The notes below the pieces were generated by a model. The model was not told the DNA's origin, did no database searches, and saw only the letters and a list, made by a program, of their open reading frames with translations. Positions 47,291 to 59,923 of a stretch of DNA of 64,000 bases are shown piece after piece. The stretch is from Dipteronia dyeriana (taxonomy: Eukaryota; Streptophyta; Magnoliopsida; Sapindales; Sapindaceae), in contig CM065295.1 in the NCBI GenBank assembly GCA_032871835.1, forward strand, positions 64,911,687 to 64,975,686, in the 5' to 3' direction. Position 1 is the first letter of the stretch. Each line of letters starts with the position of its first letter. The position numbers were made by a program, and so were the translations under genes.

Positions 47291-48242
47291 AAAATTCTAA
47301 AAATAATCACATGCAAGCAATTTCAAAGACTGTTATACAAAGTAAATGGTATCCACTACAAACAAAAATTAAACATTAGTTTATTCAACTAAAAAGAATC
47401 ACATGCAAGTTACATGAAAGAGCATATTATATGAAGTATACACTAATAAGATGAAAGCTTTTTAGAATAGTCAAATCATACACAACGACTCATGCAAGCA
47501 AGCAAGCTTTTCCAATTATACTCGATCACTCATATAAGCTTTTCCTAACCATATCATCCAAATGGGGGAATTGATACGATAATTAAATCTTGCATTATTA
47601 GCATATTTGACAACCAACGGTCAAGTGAACAACAAAGAAATGCAGGGCCCTTTCAACAGCAGATATGAGTTTTCCAACTGTATCGATTATGATATTCAAC
47701 ATAGATTTCATATACAGCCTACTTGAAATCAAAACATCATAGCTACCTTGTTCCTTAAACCTTGTTAGTACCATCATGGACAATGTTTCTTCTCCCCCAC
47801 ACATTTATGATTGTAATGCTTTACAACTTTAGTAATAATTGTATTTAAGAGACTAATACAATTTCAAATTCTGACAATTATCTCTTCAAAGTTTTATTTT
47901 TCAATTTTTTTTAGGAAACAAAATTTAATTGAAAAAAGAGAATGAACAAATGAGCCCTATACAAAAATCTTAGATTGTGGCAACAAGCCCAATACAAGAG
48001 TGAACATGTAGTCCACCTAGGCTGAAAAAAACCACCTAAGGTAAGAAAGAGAGCCTTTAAGACAATTATCCATTCGTATTTAGTCTACCTAATTATGCCT
48101 AATGAGCTTCAGGAATTGATTTTACATGGATGCTAAAAATATTCTTAACAATTTCAAGTGACATTATAGTTTAAAGAGCAGCACTTCACATCTTTGGTGT
48201 ATAGAAATTGAGCCAAACAAATTATGGAGTCAAATCAGATGT

Positions 48243-48571
48243 TAATTATTAAAAAGATGCAGCCAAAATTTCATGTTCAAGGGGCAACCGTTAGTGTTTT
48301 ACCTTCATCAGAAACGTCACATCATATTCTTTTTCTAAAATCTATGATTTTTTATTTATTAATCAGTTTTGCAGATTTTGTCTTAGATTTTACTTCATAT
48401 TAAATATTAAAAAGATGCAAGAAACATTCATGTTCAGAAGGGGACAACAATCAGTGTTTTACCTACATCAGAAACTTCAAAACATTTTATTTTGCTAAAG
48501 CTATTCAGTTTTATGTTATTAATCAGTTTTGCATGTGCACACCCAGATTTTATCTTAGATTTTACTTCATA
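48243..48571. repeat. Tandem duplication of about 160 bp
   Basis: The segment aaaaagatgcag..agattttacttcatat occurs twice back to back (about 48245-48403 and 48410-48571), with 85-90% identity by eye. Confidence 0.8.
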
Positions 48572-48748
48572 TGAATTGCAATTTATTCAACATAACAAAA
48601 TAAGCAACTAACAGAAAACCACTCTCATTACAAGTTAAAGCATAATTCTATGGGGCAATGAAAAACAAAATGAACATCAGGATAATTGCATTTTGCTGCT
48701 AACAAAACCAACTTGTACAATATAAGTAGTGAGGGCTAAATAAGGTAC

Positions 48749-48854
48749 CTCTAGCAAACATTGTTTTACAAATCTCTTATGCATATCTAGTGCATATAGA
48801 TCCAACTCCAGGTCCTTCTCTATCGATCTTCGAACCCCCTCAAAAGTCAAAGAA
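48749..48854 (-). pseudogene. Captured exon resembling a plant DEK_C (histone-chaperone-like) protein
   Basis: This is a 106-nt exon on the - strand with a good acceptor (tctaattgcag) and donor (gtacct). It encodes 35 residues including [19 protein letters not shown] and [11 protein letters not shown]. It resembles the DEK C-terminal-type helical domain at the N-terminus of a plant family that also carries a CHZ histone-chaperone domain (At4g08310-like). Only this exon is recognised; no CHZ segment was found nearby. I read it as a gene piece carried by the surrounding element. A real but divergent small gene cannot be excluded. Confidence 0.5.
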
Positions 48855-49079
48855 CTGCAATTAGAAACAAACTGTCATAATCATTAAACCGCCCTTGACC
48901 CTAGCTAATATATTGAACAAAACAATTCAACGTAATGTATAGATTACAATGTTAAACAACAAACATAGAAATAACTAAAATCTATATCACCGTAACTTTT
49001 AAGTAATCAATTACCATAACTTTTAAACAACAAATAGAAAAATAACTAAAATCTAAGGTATAGATGTCAAAACCGAAGA

Positions 49080-49560
49080 CATCCACAAACCTACCCCATT
49101 ACCAAATAATGTTCTAAATAATCAATTCACACAAACAACCAAGCAACCAAAACTTCTTACACTGCATCATCAATTTCAGCTAAAATGGAAACAAATAAAT
49201 AAATACGGGACCAAAAATTAAGCAATAAAACCAACACCACAACACATTCTCAACCACTCGAAAGGTGTAGATTCGATTTTAAATCGAAGAAAAAATTCAT
49301 GAAAATTAGATTATAACCAAAAAAGAAATAAGTCAGAATATGGAAACAAATTACCAGTTTAGAACTCGCAAGAATGAAACTGATAGTGGTGGCGTTGCAG
49401 TTGGCCACGATAGAGGTGTCCAAACGGCGGAGGTGGCGGCAAAATGGAAGTGATGGTACTGGCCTGACAACTCGAACTCATCATTGACAATGGAAGTCAC
49501 TGTGCCGATCTACAAGCGAGGTGGTGATCTGTCGACGACGGCGATGGAAGTGATGGTCCT
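49080..49560. repeat. Direct duplication, copy 2
   Basis: Partner of 46800-47290. After it, further short repeats of gatctgtcgac..ggcgatgg run to about 49680. On the - strand it could be the first exon of the captured gene, ending at donor 49354. Confidence 0.8.
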
Positions 49561-50249
49561 ACAGTGACAGCTAGAAATCAGAACCGTGAATGGAAGACAC
49601 GGTAGGGATCCGCAATTGAGCTGGCGATCTGTCGACTGCGGTGATCTCCAATCTAGGTGGCGATCTGTCGGCGGCGGGGATCAGTCAGCATCGCTGGCCG
49701 GACCATATTTGTAAGTCGAATACCGAGAAAGATGTGAGAAGAAGAAAAGCGTGAGAATTTCTTAGATATGAAGAAAATGAAGTCAACGTTGAATACATAC
49801 TTAGAATTCACTTGGAACCGATGTAGCACGTTTTTTTTCAAATTTAGTTTTTTTTTTCTTTTAAAATTAATACACACCGTTGGATCAAATTGTTGACTAG
49901 CTCATCCTACGGACCAACTATATCACTATTCATTGTTGTATCATACAACCAATTTTGTTAGTACTACATAGCAGCCGAACCCTTCTCATTGGTATTGATT
50001 TGGGTTTGAAAATGTGTTTGGTAAACTACTTGAAAACTATTTATTTAATAATCCAAAATTTGAGAGTCAGGTAATAGGTTGTTTTTCAAAATCTAACTTT
50101 GAGATTAGTTTTTATTTCATGTTTAATACCAAAAAATTTCTTTCATCGTATGAAAATTACCAAAGAAGTTTTGAGCTATTTCCTTCATTTTAAGTATTTT
50201 ATGATTATTTTTTTTTGCTTTTAAAACCAAATTGGTCTTTATATTTTTT

Positions 50250-51333
50250 AAAGGCTAATTGGCACAGATACCCCCCCAAACTATACCCTGATTCGTATGT
50301 TGCCCCATGAATTAATTTTTTAGGCACTAAACCCCCTGAACTATCGGAAATTGGTAAAATTGGATGAAAACCTAACGTCATCCATTGTTCTATCATAGTA
50401 AATTACACTAAGCACCCTAATTGTATACATAAGTGCATCAAATCGAAAAAAATATAATAATATGACATAAATACCTCTCTTACCAAATTTTTAAAAATCA
50501 TATTTTAAAAATAAAAATTTAAAATTCAAAATTGAAAGATTGGTTAAATAATAACAAAATTCTAAATTTTTTGATAAAGAAAATTAAATAAATAGAGAAA
50601 TGGAAAAAATAGATTGATTTGATAATTATTTAAATTATCTTTTTTTATATTTAAATATATCTAAATATAAAACCTAGATGAATATATAAATTATTTAATA
50701 CGAATTATCATTTAAACTATTTTTTTTATTAAAATATCTATAAATTTCACTTGTTCATTTACAATAACATGAGTATTTAAATAAAAAAAGATAATTTAAA
50801 TGATAATTCCCCATAAATAATTTAAATTTCCATTGTTATAAAAGTTTAGGGGTTTAATGGTGAAAAAAAAAAGTATAAGGTGTAAGGTGTAAAAATATTT
50901 AAGGATATTTAAATAAAAAAGAAAATTTAAATGATAATGGCTCAAAAACGTATATGGCATATAAAGTATTATTATTATTATCATCATTATTATTATTTTA
51001 TTAGCGTTATTATATATATTTTTTATTATCATCATTATTATTATCATTTCATTTTTATTTTTGTTGTTGATATTATCAAAGGATATTTAAATAAAAAAAG
51101 ATAATTAAAATGATGATAGCAAAAAAAAGAAGAAGTATGGAGTATTTACATTATTATCAATATTATTATTATTTTCTTATTTTATTATTATTATTTTTTT
51201 TATATTATTGATAATCTTGTTATTAGAAACAAAAAAGTAATATTTATAGATATTTAAATAATAAAGATAGTTTAAATGATAATAAAAAAGGATAATTTAA
51301 ATGATAATGGCTCAAAAAAGTACAGGGTATTTA

Positions 51334-51372
<39 letters not shown>

Positions 51373-52187
51373 CATTACTATTATTTTATTATTTTATTAG
51401 TATTATTATATTATTTTAATTTTTTAATTATTATCACCATTATTATGATCATTTCATTTTTTATTTTTGTTTTTGACATTATTAATACCCTTGTTATTGT
51501 AATTGAACAAGTGATATTTAGGGATATTTAAATAAAAATGATAATGGCGAACAAAATATAGGGTATTTAAATTATTATAATTATTATCATTACTATTTAT
51601 CATTTATTTTATTATTATTATTATTATTATTTAATTTTTGATTTTTGTTTTTTACATTATTAATAACCTTGTTATTTTAAATGAACAAGTAATATTTAGA
51701 GATATTTAAATAAAAAAAGATAGGTTAAATGATATTTCGTATTAAATAATTTATATATTCATATGAGTTTTATATTTAGGGATATTTAAATATATAAAAA
51801 AGATAATTTTTTTTTTTTAAAATCAATTTAATTTTTTCATTTCTCTATTTATTTATTTTTCTTTGTCAAAAAGTTTGGAATTTTATTCTTATTTAACCAA
51901 TCTTTCAATTTTAAATTTTAAATTTTAAATTTTAAAATATGATTTTTAAAAATTTGGTAAGAGGGGTATTGCTGTCATATTATTATGTTTTTTCGATTTG
52001 GTGCAATTATGTATATAATAAGTTTTCTTAATGTAATTTATCATGCCAGAACAGTGGATGTCGTTTGGTTTTCATCAATTTTTACAAATTTCTGATAGTT
52101 CAGGGGGTTTAGTGCTTAAAAATTAATTCAGGAGGCAACATGCGAATCGGGGAATAATCTGGAGGGTATATGTGCCAATTAGCCTTT
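50250..52187. mobile_element. Non-autonomous element with long terminal inverted repeats, 1.9 kb
   Basis: The ends are aaaggctaattggcaca and tgtgccaattagccttt (17 bp perfect). The inverted repeats extend about 470 bp on each side (50250-50720 and 51720-52187), for example gaactatcggaaattggtaaaa opposite aaatttctgatagttc. The inner part consists of repeated units plus (TTA)n. No transposase is encoded. Long inverted repeats of this kind are typical of Mutator-like or foldback elements. I could not settle the target duplication because the flanks are T/A runs. Confidence 0.75.
50765..51735. repeat. Internal repeats of the long-TIR element, with (TTA)n
   Basis: The phrase gatatttaaataaaaaa(g)ataatttaaatgataat recurs five to six times (near 50900, 51085, 51250, 51520, 51700), separated by attattattat-rich spacers. 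The longest uninterrupted (TTA)n run is near 51340-51372. Confidence 0.8.
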
Positions 52188-52539
52188 TTTAAAAGTATCA
52201 AATAAATCCCTTGCATATTTGAAGTGACCAAATTAGTCTCCCTCATGGTCAAATTATCATTAAGTATAACATATGAATTTAATTGAATTTGTGAAAGTAT
52301 ATTAATAACCCCCAACTTCAACAATTAATTAAAATTAAAATAAAGAATAAAATAATTCTATTGTTTAAAACTAAAAATATATATTTTTTATTTTTAAAGA
52401 AAAATTTAAAGTCACAACCACTATAAATTTATTTCCTAAAAATTAATCTAAAATTATATTTAAATTTTTAATAAAACTATTAAAAAAATTGAAAACATAA
52501 AAATGATAAAAAAAGGGAGGAGATCATGTATTCAAAATG

Positions 52540-52757
52540 CTAATCAAATCGCATATTACCTCTTAATAGAGATGGTAGTGCACCTTCTTTCCACTATGGC
52601 GGTGAGGGATTCAAATCCCATCATGCATATTTTACAAGCGGGTGTGATGAGTTTTCTCTTGGTTTGTGGGAGTAGTTATCTGGGCCGCACATGGATTGTC
52701 TCTGACATTGGCATATCCTAGCAGTTCGATTGTTATATTTCAAAAAAAAAATCAAAT
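52540..52757 (+). mobile_element. SINE-like element (different family)
   Basis: The segment contains gatggtagtgcacc and, 37 nt later, gagggattcaaatccc, which match tRNA box A and box B spacing. It ends in a run of nine or more A. The words aatcaaat flank it (52542-52549 and 52750-52757). The body does not match SINE copies 1 and 2. Confidence 0.45.
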
Positions 52758-53227
52758 TAGGTTCAAGATGTGTTAATCAACATGGAGCTGAGTGCCACAA
52801 ATATAGGAGATATGGTCTTATGAGAAGCTGTCAGATAGGGATGTCAATGGTCCGGATCGGGGATGAGTTTTCCATTACCATCATAATACCAATTTATATG
52901 TGAAACACTATCCCCGATAAATACCCTACTTAAAGGTACGAGGATTCCCCGTTAGAGGATCGATTTTTGTTTCCCATCATATAGTCTTACCATTTCGTTC
53001 CCATTAATGTATTCTTTTTGAGGTGTTATCATTTGGGTCCCTATATTTTTTTGAATTATCAGTTTTTTTTACCCTTTGTTCAATTTTCATTAGCTTGGTT
53101 ACTATATTTTCAAAAACCCATCATTTTGGTTTCTCTGACTAGATTTTTGACAGTCAACTGTCACAAAACATTAAATGACTATTTTACCTTTGATTAAAAA
53201 ACGAAAAAAGAAAAGGGAGAGAGAGGA

Positions 53228-53248
53228 GGGGGGGGGGGGGGGGGGGGG
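53228..53248 (+). repeat. Poly-G tract (21 nt)
   Basis: Uninterrupted G run preceded by gagagagagg; the length may be uncertain because of sequencing. Confidence 0.85.
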
Positions 53249-55908
53249 ATGATCCACCTAAAAATAAAATTAAAACAAAAAGAAAGCACAAAAAAGAAAA
53301 GAAAAAGAAAAAGGTGGTGGAGATTGGGTCTCCACCCGGAAAAAAAAAACAAAAAAATGTGGTGGATTTCTAGATTGGATCCACACATGTTGTTTGGAGA
53401 TCAACTTCTATTATAAGCTAGATTGTTATAATTAAAGATTTAAATGTGATTTAAGTTTTGTTAAATCTAAAACTTCTCATATTTAGATGTTGTACTGTAA
53501 CTAGCTTATAATCTAGGGCTATTTGAGTGTAATTTGAATTTATTATGATGATCGATAGCTTTTACACGTGCTAAGATCCTTTAATTGAATATACTTTAGG
53601 TTTATTACATTTAATTTTATATTTAGAGCTTTTGAGTTTTAATTGATTATTTTTGTGAATATGTGCTATAAATATTTGCTAGAGAAACTTGATTGAACAT
53701 ATTTTGTATTTTAGCATTTTTGTTTTAGTTCTAATTAATATTTGTGAACTTTCATGTCTATTTCTAGTTCTTCATGAAGTGTACCCGATCTATACATTTC
53801 ATATGTGATTTGAATCATTTTGTATGATGTCAATTGTTTGGATTATAAACATTGTGTACATAAAACTTATTTATAGTTTCAATATGATATCTTGATCATA
53901 TATTCTATGTTGCTTGTGTTTGCATAAACACATATCGGATCACGTTAGAAAGCCTTGTATAGGCATAAAGTCTTTTATTGGAACATGCGGTTTTAGTTTG
54001 AGTAAGTGAGTCTCAACTAGAACCATGCAGATCCGTAAGTTGAACATGGAGAACACTATTAGAGGCATACGGCTTTTCAGTTGAGTGATGACAAGTTTTT
54101 CACTAGTAAAAGGCTCAAGGGTAGGATAGAAGGTATATCCAATAGGAAGTAGATAATCATGCAGATTGATTGCTTTGATGGTGTACTTTTGTCCAACTAG
54201 TTAAAAATGGTGTTGCTTGGAGGTGGTTGAATGGGTCAATCGGTAGATGTTTCCTCTTTAGAGGTTTACCACATAAAAATGACGTGTCAAATATCTATAT
54301 ATCTTACTCGCATATATTTGTATTTATGTGATTGTTAAATCTTGTTTAGGTCACCATGTCTCCGTTTTCTTATAAACAAAATTATTGTAAGGAAAGAGAA
54401 GCAAACATACTTCTAGATCAAGTTGTATATATTTTTTGTATTTGTTAATAGGTGATATAGCTTTGTATAGTTATACATTCATTTGTAGTTGTGAATATGG
54501 GAGATTAATATATATATAAAAGTTTGAGTTGATTTATGTTTTAGTAATATAGACTTTGATTGACATGTTTTATTGAATATGATTTCAATAATCTATATGT
54601 GCCTTTATGTTTATAATGTGATGTGATTTAAATTATCTAGAGGAACAAATTTACGTTTGTTTCAAGGGATTGAAAATATATTTAAAACCTATTCATCTCC
54701 TCTAAACTAGATTTTGACAATTTAACCGTGTTTGTATTTTTATAATCTTCATCTTTAGTGAGAGTATTACACATTATTCTCTGTTAAGTCCGTCTCAACC
54801 ACACCAAGCTACGATGACGAGCCTTTGACACACCCATCTTCGTGTCTTTCTCAATCAGAGCTCTCGCCTTCATTTTGGATGAGATCAGAATATGAGATTC
54901 ATGTGTTCTTTATTTTTTAATTCTTTTACATATCTCCGCTTGGGGAAAATCTAAAGAAATTTGGTCATGAGGTGATCTGGATGCAAATATACTATCTACT
55001 ATCCACTATCCACTTGTTTGGTTTATTTTTATTTCTTTACATTTTTATTTAATTTAATTGTTTTACAAAATAAATAAATTTGGATGGTGTGTGGCAAGGG
55101 AAAAATTTTCCATTCATAGATTTGGTTGGTCGGCAGTTAAAGCTAATGGTTTGACTTCAACGTTATGGTCTGTTTGTGTTGAATTTTTGAAAATTACCGA
55201 TATTTTGTTTAAAGAGATAAATATTTCGTTTAAAGAGATAAATTCAGGGTACTTGAGTACAATTAACCATTTTCATGCCAAAGTCACATAGAATCTACAA
55301 TAGCCAAGAAATAACGAAACTCTCGTGTTGTTTCAGGGGCAATTACCTTGATTATATATATAATTGTATTAAAACCAGTTATATTTACATAATAACATAA
55401 ATATACTTTTGACCCATTTACTAACGGTTGATCACCGTTAGTCAACCACAAAAAAGGGAAATATCAGTTTTACCCTTTCACTTGCCCTTGTATATATAAG
55501 GGTAAATTACACTAACTTACTTCGATTTTATGTATAATTACACTAAAATCAGTGAAAATATCAAAATAACACAAACATACCCTCTAATCTGTTGACTAAC
55601 ATTGACCACCGTTAGTTAATCACAAATGAGAAGTATTGTCGATTTTTTCCTTATAGAGATAATACTTAATTATATAAAGTGGAAATGGTGAGATATGTCA
55701 CATTTTTTAACGTGTGTTGTGATGATATCACCCTTTTAATAACTTAAGTTTAAAAGACACATATTATGGTGAACTACCCAAGTTACCCCAAACTTTAATT
55801 TTTAAAAGGCAACATGCTGATGATGTCAGAATGTCCCCAAAAAAGTTTTCTGAAAAATTTGTCTCTCTCTCTAACAAAGTTGTGTCTCTCTAGATTCTAC
55901 ACTAGAAG

Positions 55909-56970
55909 GTAACAAATATTTATGATCTTCACTTAAATTTCTTTTATGCATTTCAGATATTTTGCATTCATTTATATGTGGGTTAACAATGTATCCATTC
56001 CTCGATAATATATGTTGTGTTCCATTCTTTGTAAGAACATGTATGAACATTGAATAGATCCGAGTTTTTTTCTTGTGTGATCGAGAATATTTAAAGATGA
56101 ATCGAGCTTATTTTAAATTGGAACAAACTTTTGTTTATTTTGAAAAAAGCTCGATTATTTGAAAAAAATGCTCGACAAAAATGCTCAATTCCTTAAAAAG
56201 TTCTCGATCCCTTGAAAATGTTCCCGATCCCTTAGGAAAAGTTCTCGATCCCTTGATAAAAGTTCTCGAACCGTTACAAAATTTCTCTATATTTTGATAA
56301 ATAATCTCGATCCCTTACAAAAGTTCTCGATCCCTTAGAAAAAGCTCTCGATCCCTTAGAAAAAGTTCTTGATCCCTTGATAAAAGTTATTGATCCCTTG
56401 ATAAAAGTTCTCTATAATTTGATAAATATTCTTGATCCCTTAAAAATGTTCTCGATTCCTTAGAAATGTTCTCGATCCCTTAGAAAATGTTCTCGATCCC
56501 TTAGAAAATGTTCTCGATCCCTTGATAAAAGTTCTCGATACCTTGATAAAAGTTCTCGAACCGTTATAAAAAGTTCTAGATAATTTGACAAATATTCTCG
56601 ATCCGTTAGAAAAAGTTCTGGATCCCTTGATAAAAGTTCTCGATCCCTCGCTAAAATTTCTCGAATCAAACCGTTATAAAAGTTCTCGATCTCTTCTAAA
56701 ATATTCTCGAACCCTTGAAAAAGTTCTCAATCCCTTATAAAAAGTACTCGATCCATTTGAAAAAAGCTCGATCACTTAGAAAATGTTCTCAATCCCTTTC
56801 CAAAAAGCTAGATCCGTTTGTAAATATTCTCGATCCATTACAAAAAAAAGCTCGATCCCGAAGAACATGTTCTCGATCCTTTACAATTGAGAAATTTTTG
56901 TAATTCTTAGTAATTGTAAAAGTATTTTTTTTTATTTGTTAATAATTGTTTGTGATGATGATTTTCACAG
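55909..56970 (+). other. Predicted 5'-leader intron of transposase B
   Basis: Donor cactagaag/gtaaca (55908/55909) and acceptor attttcacag (56970), four nt before ATG 56975. It contains array B-left. The layout is equivalent to 34041-34956 in element A. Confidence 0.5.
56130..56895 (+). repeat. Minisatellite array B-left (core TCTCGATCC)
   Basis: About 35 units of the form aaaagttctcgatccctta in direct orientation. The first few and last few units carry the GCTCGAT variant; the middle has TTCTCGATCC. Confidence 0.92.
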
Positions 56971-56974
56971 GATA

Positions 56975-59724
56975 ATGGATCGGGTTAGAATAGTCATATC
57001 TTACAACGGTCGATGGGAGCAATTACCTAATGGAAGTCAGAGGTTTCTTGGTTCCGATAACCAAGGAATATATGTGTCCAGAAATATGACTTACGAAGAG
57101 CTGGTGTCGATCGTGCAAACCGTTGTGAAGTACGATGTGAACAAATACATTGATGATCTACAATCTGTATCAATCGTTCCAGGGACAACATGTCGCACAT
57201 TTATAAGAAATGACGACGATGTTTTGTTTATGATAGGGAAAGATAAGGTGATCCCTCAAGTATGTGTCAGTTTAATTGAGAGGGCTGCATAAGGTGTCAT
57301 TGGTAAAGAAATCCCTCCTTGTGATAACACCCAACATTTTCGATCTTCAGGCGGAAGCAACCAGTTGTTCACAGAAAGAAGTGGGATTGACGGTAGGGAA
57401 AACCTATGTGGTGTCCTACTGGAAGTAGCCGACCATGGTGATATAGTTGGAGCTCAATTGGACGATGATTTTGGTTGTCAAATTAAAATGAATACTAGAC
57501 AGTACAACCACCAATACAAAGAGATGTACAATGACATGAACAATGAGCGGAACATGAACCTCATAACTTACCAATTCATGAGGTGGCTAATGATCCAAAT
57601 TTACATCCAGTACATAATGTAGCGAACAATGAGGAAGATGAAGAACCGTTCGAAAGATGTGCAAGACGTGTACACATATATAGTTCCACTGCAGTAGATA
57701 TAATTGAGACATCTGATGTCCGGTCTGATGTAACTCCAGCTGATTCTGAGAATACCATAACGTGGGTTATTCCAATAGCAGAATCATACTCGTTTGGTAT
57801 GGGTAGAAGCAGGAACTTGGTAGAAGATGAACCTACTAGTATGATATATAAAGGTCAATTTTTTTCCTAATAAAATGGATTTGACGAGATTGGCTGGGCA
57901 TTTTGCAATGCGGTACAACTTTGAGTGGAAGGTGAAAAGGTCGAATAAGACAACATTACATCTGGTTTGTTTGATGGAAAATTGTACGTGGAAGTTAAGA
58001 GCGGTGAGGAGAGATGAAGCGACATACTTTCAAGTAAGAAGTTTTATCAACGAACACACTTGTCCGTTGGAGGAGATTCATCGCCTTCATCGACAAGCCA
58101 GTGCAGTCATAATTGGAGAAATGGTTGCACCTAGATTGCAACAACAAGATGGTCGACTAATACGTCCGAAGGACATAATCGCCGACATGAAAACAATGTA
58201 TGACATCCAAATAATGTTCAGTAAGGCACATCAAGCCTTTGATTATGCATTGTCACTGACCTATGGAACGCATGAGGAAAACTTCCAACTGTTGTCATCA
58301 TTCGGTTACGTGTTGAAACAACAAAATCCCGGAACAATCATTCACTTACAGTGCGATGAAAATGGTAAATTCCTCTACTTTTTCATATCGTTGGGTGCCT
58401 CACTCAGAGGATTCCAGAGGTGTATGCGTCCAGTTATTACCGTTGATGGTACCCATTTAAAGGGTAGATTCGGGGGCACAAATTTTTGTTGCAACTACAC
58501 AAGATGGGAATGAACAGGTTTATCCAATTGCTTTTGGGTACGGTAACTTGGAAAATAACCTATCATGGGAGTGGTTTTTGGGTTGCTTGAAAGGTGCCCT
58601 TAACCATATAGATGATTTGGTATTCATTTCTGAATGTATGCATTGGAGCAGAGATTTCTAAAGTGTTCCCTTATGCCACTCATACCATATGTTGCTGTCA
58701 CTTTTATGAAAATATTTAGAAGTGATATCATAGAAAGGATGTTGCAGCAATAATAGACGAAGAATCCCGAGAGTACACCGAGTTACAATATAACCGGCAC
58801 ATGAAAGAGTTACGAAACTTACACCCGAATACATATGATTATGTAATTGATACCGGTCCACACAAGTGCACCTGTGTACACTGCCCCGGCAGAAGGTATA
58901 GGGTGATGACAACAAATATTGCATAATGCATAAACTCATGCCTAAAATTTACACGGCAACTGCCTATGTTGAATTTGGCAGAGTTCATTAGGAATATACT
59001 ACAACGTTGGTTTCACGATCGTCATAGGGCTGCACAATCCATGTGTCATCAGTTGACCGACGTAACACATCTTGTGATCCTAAAACGTGTTGATAAGTGT
59101 AATTTTATGACCGTTAATCCAATTGAATGGAACATATTCTTGATGAAGCGGGCTGAAAAATAGTGGACCGTTGACTTAGCCCGGAAGACTTGCACATGTA
59201 ACAAATTCCAAATGGACCTTTTTCCATGTTCTCACGCTCTCGCTGTTGTAAGGTACATAATACAATTTTATCTACGGTTAATATTACTTAAACGGGAATC
59301 TCATCGTTTTCACTATTTTTACAGGGACCGAAACATGGATTTCACATCCCTGTATGCGGACTACTACAAGCGACAAACACTTATTGATGCGTACTCGGTT
59401 CCTATTATGACAATTGAACATCCTTCCACTTGGATTGTGCCATCTGACAATGCTGAGAGAGTCGTTTTGAATCCAAGCTCCAAGAGACAAGCAGGCTGCC
59501 CGAAGGCTTCACGCCATATCTTGTCTTCGGAGAGAACAACTACACAGAATTGTAGACGATATGGACAACCAGGGCATAATTCGAGGAGATGTTCTAACCC
59601 AGCTTTAACTAATGAAGGTCCGAGCAAAGTCGTTATTGAGGAATATAGACGCAAATGTAGTATCTGTCATACAGTTGGTCACAACAGACAGACATGCTCT
59701 ACTAGAGACTCCACTGTGGAATGA
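56975..59724 (+). pseudogene. MULE transposase, element B (broken; two catalytic acidic residues lost)
   Basis: It has the same domain order as transposase A. The N-terminal block is open from ATG 56975 to TAA 57290-57292. The next part is open to a frameshift near 57560. The DNA-binding block and DDE start (57875-58513) are open and include VITVDGTHLKGRF with the first Asp. A T-run frameshift lies near 58484. The region of the second Asp (FDRHTS in A) is replaced by an unrelated short sequence near 58628. The catalytic Glu codon of NAAECINS is TAA here (58924-58926). The SWIM finger (CTCNKFQMDLFPCSHA, near 59190-59240) is intact. An intron follows (about 59250-59324), then the C-terminal part. 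The CCHC knuckle reads CRRYGQPGHNSRRC, so its second Cys is Tyr. TAG near 59161 interrupts the SWIM exon. It cannot be active. Confidence 0.85.
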
Positions 59725-59923
59725 TTTGAGGCGTTATCATAATGACATTGTGATAATTTGTACTCGTATGACTTGTTCATTAACTTAAATGCAATTTTAT
59801 TTAAATATGATTTGTATGTATACAAATGTAAACATTTTTATACAAAAGAATTGGTACATATACAAAAGAATTTGTATATATACAAAAGAATTGGTACATA
59901 AACAAATGAATTACTACATAAAT
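59725..59923. other. Convergent 3' gap of element B
   Basis: 199 bp with three to four copies of a tacaaaagaattggtacata-type repeat (59835-59905). Confidence 0.7.

Larger units (their letters stand above)
41008..49998. mobile_element. Candidate Pack-MULE-like composite, about 9 kb
   Basis: The left end (41016-41070: gtggctgctgtgcag, ttggctgcacc, catgaatagtgg) resembles the reverse complement of the right end (49915-49995: ggctgctatgtag, ttggttgtatg, aatgaatagtg). The order is the same with small insertions. Between them lie a minisatellite, several tandem duplications and exon-like gene fragments on the - strand, but no transposase. This is the usual content of a Mutator-type element that has captured gene pieces. 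No target duplication was resolved, and the identity of the ends is only moderate. Confidence 0.4.
52188..55679. other. Spacer, no gene recognised
   Basis: Holds the SINE-like element above, a faint hAT-edge-like relic (52835-53010) and a G21 run at 53228-53248. AT-rich sequence follows with no protein I can identify. 55360-55660 has two similar segments about taacggttgatcaccgtta and tgaccaccgttag (near 55423 and 55595), probably repeat debris. Confidence 0.4.
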
